Shown here piece after piece: positions 60,590 to 64,000 of a stretch of 64,000 nt of DNA. Source of the stretch: Saururus chinensis (lineage: Eukaryota; Streptophyta; Magnoliopsida; Piperales; Saururaceae); assembly GCA_035235625.1 (NCBI GenBank), contig CP141148.1, positions 29,265,057 to 29,329,056 on the forward strand, written 5' to 3'. The notes beneath the pieces were generated by a model. That model saw nothing but the letters and a program-made list of their open reading frames with translations, searched no databases and had not been told where the DNA came from. Each line of letters begins with the position of its first letter. The first letter of the stretch is position 1. The position numbers and the translations under genes were made by a program.

Positions 60590-61870
60590 CATCCCGACGG
60601 AGCTCTCTGCCCTTCTCCAGACACACTTTGCACTAATCGATCAGCACAAATAAGGGCTCCGAAAAAGTTCTTACACCGGGCATCCTTCATAGCCTTTCAT
60701 GAGGCCCTGTTGATGTTGAGCATATACTTTTAAGAAGCAGTTTCCCCTTTGAAGCAGAATCATGCAAAACGGGAATAGAGCAGGACAAGGAAGGTGGTAT
60801 GAGTTTTGGAATAGAATTAGGAATAAGAGTTTGTGTTTGATTTTATTTAGGAGTTTGTTAGAAAGTAAACTTTGTTTAGTCTTTCTGTTATTTTCATATT
60901 GTAATAGGGATTGCCAATATGATCTGTCATTCCTTGTCATTCCTTGTATAAAATTTATAGCTTTTTCTCTGCAGAGAGTTATGCTGATTGAATGAAAATT
61001 GTTTCCCCCTAAATTCTTCTCCATCTTCTTTATTTGTTTACCTTGTTTTCTATATCTCCATCTTGGGAAGTCCCTAACAAGCCAAAATTTTGCAATTTCA
61101 TACCAATAGCAATTGTAAGCATTCACCTTTTTGCTTCATACAACATGTACTTGGTAAGCTTTATTGTTATTGATTAGATAAAATAACTCTTTTTGTGAAG
61201 TCTCAAATCATTGTGAAGTTCATATATATAATTTCTCTGTTGGTTGTTTCTGAATTAATCAGTTGATTTATTAGGAAAGTTAACAACAATACTAGTTTAG
61301 AGCAGAATTTCCAAATAGTGTTGGCTAATGTGACAATTAAATCTGATATAATCTAGTGTTAGCCCAACATGGGTTTGTTTTTTTTTATTGTATGGTGGGA
61401 TTATGAATTAGCACATAATTGTAAGTAAGAAAGACATACTCTGCTCCATTATAGTTTATATTTTTATTATTGATCATTGCAAATTGATATGCAAAAAGTG
61501 ATAAACATATGAAGGATCATATGGCCATTTTATAAGTTTACTAATATGGTATGCTGAATTTTTTGTTAAGTATTTCAGCAGTTGAAGGATCAAATGGCCA
61601 CAGTTGATCCTTCAAACTTAATTCTATGGTACATGCTCAGAAAATTACTGGTCCATCAATCAACTCATATTTGCTTTATATTTTGAGTAGTTTGACAGAG
61701 GATACGTCTAGTTAGATCCTTTTGAAGATGCGTAAATTGGAATCCAGATTCAAGCCAGTGTAATACTTGTGGGATCAATTGTTTAGAATTTAGAAAAGTC
61801 AGACATGTCCAACAGCTTCTGGCAAAAATATATCAACACATAAAGGTTTAATGAGTTGCCACAGAGTTCT
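60590..61870 (+). pseudogene. RDR2-like pseudogene, copy 2
   Basis: The recognisable coding part runs from about 61610 (LNSMVHAQKI, then LLYILSSLTEDTSS, then LLKMRKLESRFKPV) to KGLMSCHRVL at 61870, where an LTR fragment interrupts it. Compared with copy 1 it has an extra 640 bases (60804-61440) with LTR-like traits. Stops and frame changes are present. 60590-60800 precedes it in both copies and reads PTELSALLQTHFALIDQ in one frame, possibly a first exon of another gene or of the same one. Confidence 0.65.
60799..61078. repeat. Possible short LTR in RDR2 copy 2
   Basis: The segment has TG...CCCTAACA ends, a TATAAAATTTATAG motif at about 60947 and absence from copy 1 at 19228. The right half recurs at 62307-62456. 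No target duplication was found. Confidence 0.35.
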
Positions 61871-62298
61871 TAATGCAGGACAACTAATAAAACCCTAATT
61901 GAGATCCACAACTAATTGGGCAAATACTAAAAATATAAATTCTAAATCAATTAAAGTAGGATGAGATAAGGTATTTAATCAGCAAGTGATAATATCAGTA
62001 AATTATAGGCACAATCTCTATAAAGCTAGACAGATCAGTAGCACAAGTTTGAGAAATTAAAAAATTTCTGGTAGGTTAGACAATAACAACTGGGGTATAA
62101 AAATAGAATATAGGTTATAATTTGAAAAGCAAACACTTAATGGGCCTACTAGGCTTAAAATAAACATAAATCCACCACTACCCACACCTATCATTAAAGT
62201 TAGGCTTGATCCTATTGAAGAAGACTAAATAATTACCAACAAAGAAGTCGGCTAACTTATCTTATTATGATAGGGACAGGAAACCAATAAATTGGGCT
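61871..62298 (-). mobile_element. LTR fragment of the chromovirus-type element
   Basis: It matches 19668-20098 and 25070-25500 (start AATGCAGGACAACTAATAAA). It sits at exactly the same position of the RDR2-like sequence as the full element in copy 1. It is cut short at 62298, where a second copy of the 60.9 kb sequence begins. Confidence 0.85.
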
Positions 62299-63640
62299 AA
62301 TACGATCAGTCATTCCTTGTATAAAATCTATAGCTTTTTTCTTGGAGAGAGTTATGGTGATTGAATGAAAATTATTTTCCCCTAAATTCTTCTCCATCTC
62401 CTCTATTTGTTTACTCTGTTTTCTATATCTCCATCTTGGGAAGTCCCTAACAAGCCAAAATTTTGCAACTGTACGTAAAGCTATCTACCTATCAGAAAAA
62501 TTTCATACCGATGGCAATTGTAAGCTTTTACCTTTTTGCTTCATACAACATGTACTTGGTAAGCTTTATTGTTATTGATTAGAGAAAATAACTCTTTCTG
62601 TGAAGCCTCAAATCATTATAGTTCATATATATAATTTCTTTGTTGTTTGTTTCTGAATTAATCAGTTGATTTATTAGGAAAGTTAACAACAATACTAGTT
62701 TAGAGCTGAATTTCCAAATAGTGTTGGCTAATGTGACCACTAAATCTGATACAATTTGGTGTTAGCCCAACATGGGTTTGTTTTTTTATTGTATGGTGGG
62801 ATTATGAATTAGCACATAGTTGTGAGTAAGAAAGACATATTGTGTTCCATTATAGTTTATATTTTACTATTGATCATTGCAAATTGAATGCAAAAAGTGA
62901 TAAACATATGAAAAATCAGATGACCATTTTATAAGTTTACTAATATGGTATGCAGAATTTGTTGTTAAGTATTTCAGCAATTGAAGGATCAAATGGCCAT
63001 AGTTGATCCTTCAAACTTAATTCTACAGTACATGCTCAAAAAATTACTAGTCCATCAATCAACATAGATTTGCTTCATATTTTGAGTAGTTTGTCGGAGG
63101 ATACTGCTAGTCAAATCCTTTTGAAGATCCGTAAATTGGAATCCATATTCAAGCTAGTCTAGTACTTGCAGGGTCATTTGTTTAGAATTCAGAAAAGCCA
63201 GACACATCCAACAGCTTCTGGCAAAAATATATCAACACATAAAGGTTTAATGAGTTGCCACAGAGTTCTTGTTAATTCATCAAGAATTTATTTTATGGGA
63301 CCTGAGTTTGAAACCTCAAACTGTGTGGTCAATCATTATTCAAAATACACTTTTGATTTTTTAAGCATTTATTTGGTTGATGTAGATTGGAATAAACTTC
63401 AACAAGGTGCCCTTTCAACTAAAGTTGATAATGGTGTCTTGCTAAAACCTTATAGAACTCAGATGTAGAGAAAGACTCTTTCAATACTTGAAAATGGAAT
63501 TACAATTGGACCAAAAGAGTTTATGATTTTAGCATTTTCAGCAAAACCAATCAAACTTTTTAAATATCTAATTGGGCCTTAGAGTTAGAACTTATGTTTG
63601 GATGAAGCTACTGTCTATATCATCCATGGTTTTTTCAACT
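62299..63640 (+). pseudogene. RDR2-like pseudogene, copy 3 (uninterrupted site)
   Basis: This is the best preserved copy. From about 63012 it reads HAQKI, DLLHILSSLSEDTASQILL, a stop, then an open stretch 63166-63468 with GLMSCHRVLVNSSRIYFMGP, FETSNCVVNHYSKYTFDFLS, VDWNKLQQGALSTKVDNGVL and LLKPYRTQM. One stop at 63466 is followed by RKTLSILENGITIGPKEFMI and LAFSAKPI. Arabidopsis RDR2 has RVLSILGEGITVGPKRFEFL and AFSASQL at the matching place. The catalytic double-psi barrel with DLDGD lies far downstream in RDR2 and is not present. No retrotransposon interrupts this copy. Confidence 0.75.
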
Positions 63641-64000
63641 TAATATTCAGATTTTTCATATTAGATAAGTTTATCTAATAGCTTGACATGTCCCAGTCCT
63701 TAATATAATAGACCTCCACAAAAGATTTTAATTCCAGTATCTAATAACAGGGCCTCATAAAAAATGTTGTCACTAAGCCTTAGATAGTCCAACAACTCAA
63801 CTCAATTCAATTCCAAATTTGTGTCTTCTTCACTTGACACCCTTGACGATTAGTGACCAACATGGATGTAACATGATGCAACTACTTATGGTAAAATATA
63901 TTTTCTTTTCATTTTGGAGAGCTCATCATGTTATATTTATATAAATGTATAACATTAGATAAACAATTTATAGCTCCAAGATGGTTCCGCACACCCTAGG
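63641..64000 (+). repeat. Internally deleted relative of the 27.5-31.9 kb region
   Basis: 63640-63795 matches 27505-27655 and 63796-64000 matches 31676-31885. The FAR1/MULE-like gene and its surroundings (about 4 kb) are absent between them. The junction lies at a shared ACTCAA. The segment runs off the right window edge. Confidence 0.75.

Noticed and set aside
60671-61126. 151-residue minus-strand frame
   Set aside because: It spans an LTR-like insertion absent from the paralogous copy; no domain, likely chance.

Overview
This is a repeat-dense stretch of nuclear DNA from a flowering plant. The species cannot be read from the sequence. Plant features include CACTA elements with CACTACAACAAAA ends, Ty3/gypsy chromovirus-type retrotransposons, Stowaway, hAT and PIF/Harbinger-like elements, a plant mobile domain gene, a FAR1/MULE transposase-like gene, and pieces of RDR2, COG8, STRUBBELIG-family receptor kinase and FtsH genes. 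I see no intact protein-coding gene. Almost every recognisable gene is a pseudogene, a single exon or part of a mobile element.

Layout. 1-6657 is a partial, broken Ty3/gypsy element (pol and one LTR) with a complete non-autonomous CACTA element inserted at 1115-4285. 6910-16141 is bounded by CACTA-type ends. It holds a broken plant mobile domain gene (8028-9890, minus) and a block of LTR-retrotransposon sequence with internal tandem repeats (10180-14326). 16142-18960 is a non-coding repeat block that recurs at 51966-53790 and 57259-60040. From about 19020 a pseudogene of RNA-dependent RNA polymerase 2 (RDR2-like) begins. It is split by a chromovirus-type element (19668-27422, target duplication GTTCT), which itself has a solo LTR (25655-27063) in one of its LTRs. 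A decayed FAR1/MULE-type gene follows (29354-31500).

32379-35600 holds a tRNA-like gene and host-gene exons on the minus strand, one clearly COG8. 36480-40330 and 53791-55340 are two copies of one host-like block with a TATA box and a short reading frame that starts like a secretion signal. The first copy carries a PIF/Harbinger-like insertion (36939-39626), the second a gypsy LTR fragment. 41306-46390 carries a Stowaway MITE, a hAT-like MITE and a larger hAT-like element. 47262-48125 looks like a solo LTR. 50367-50986 holds four LRR exons of an SRF-type receptor kinase gene beside an FtsH-like fragment. 51171-51960 is an LTR plus primer-binding site. 55790-57258 is an inverted, truncated CACTA copy. 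60590-64000 contains two more RDR2-like pseudogene copies and an internally deleted relative of the 27.5-31.9 kb region.

The main story is nested insertion and local duplication. The most interesting result is that the multiplied gene fragment is RDR2-like, meaning it derives from the polymerase that makes the small RNAs that silence transposons. Shared insertions, empty sites and microhomology junctions allow the order of events to be worked out.
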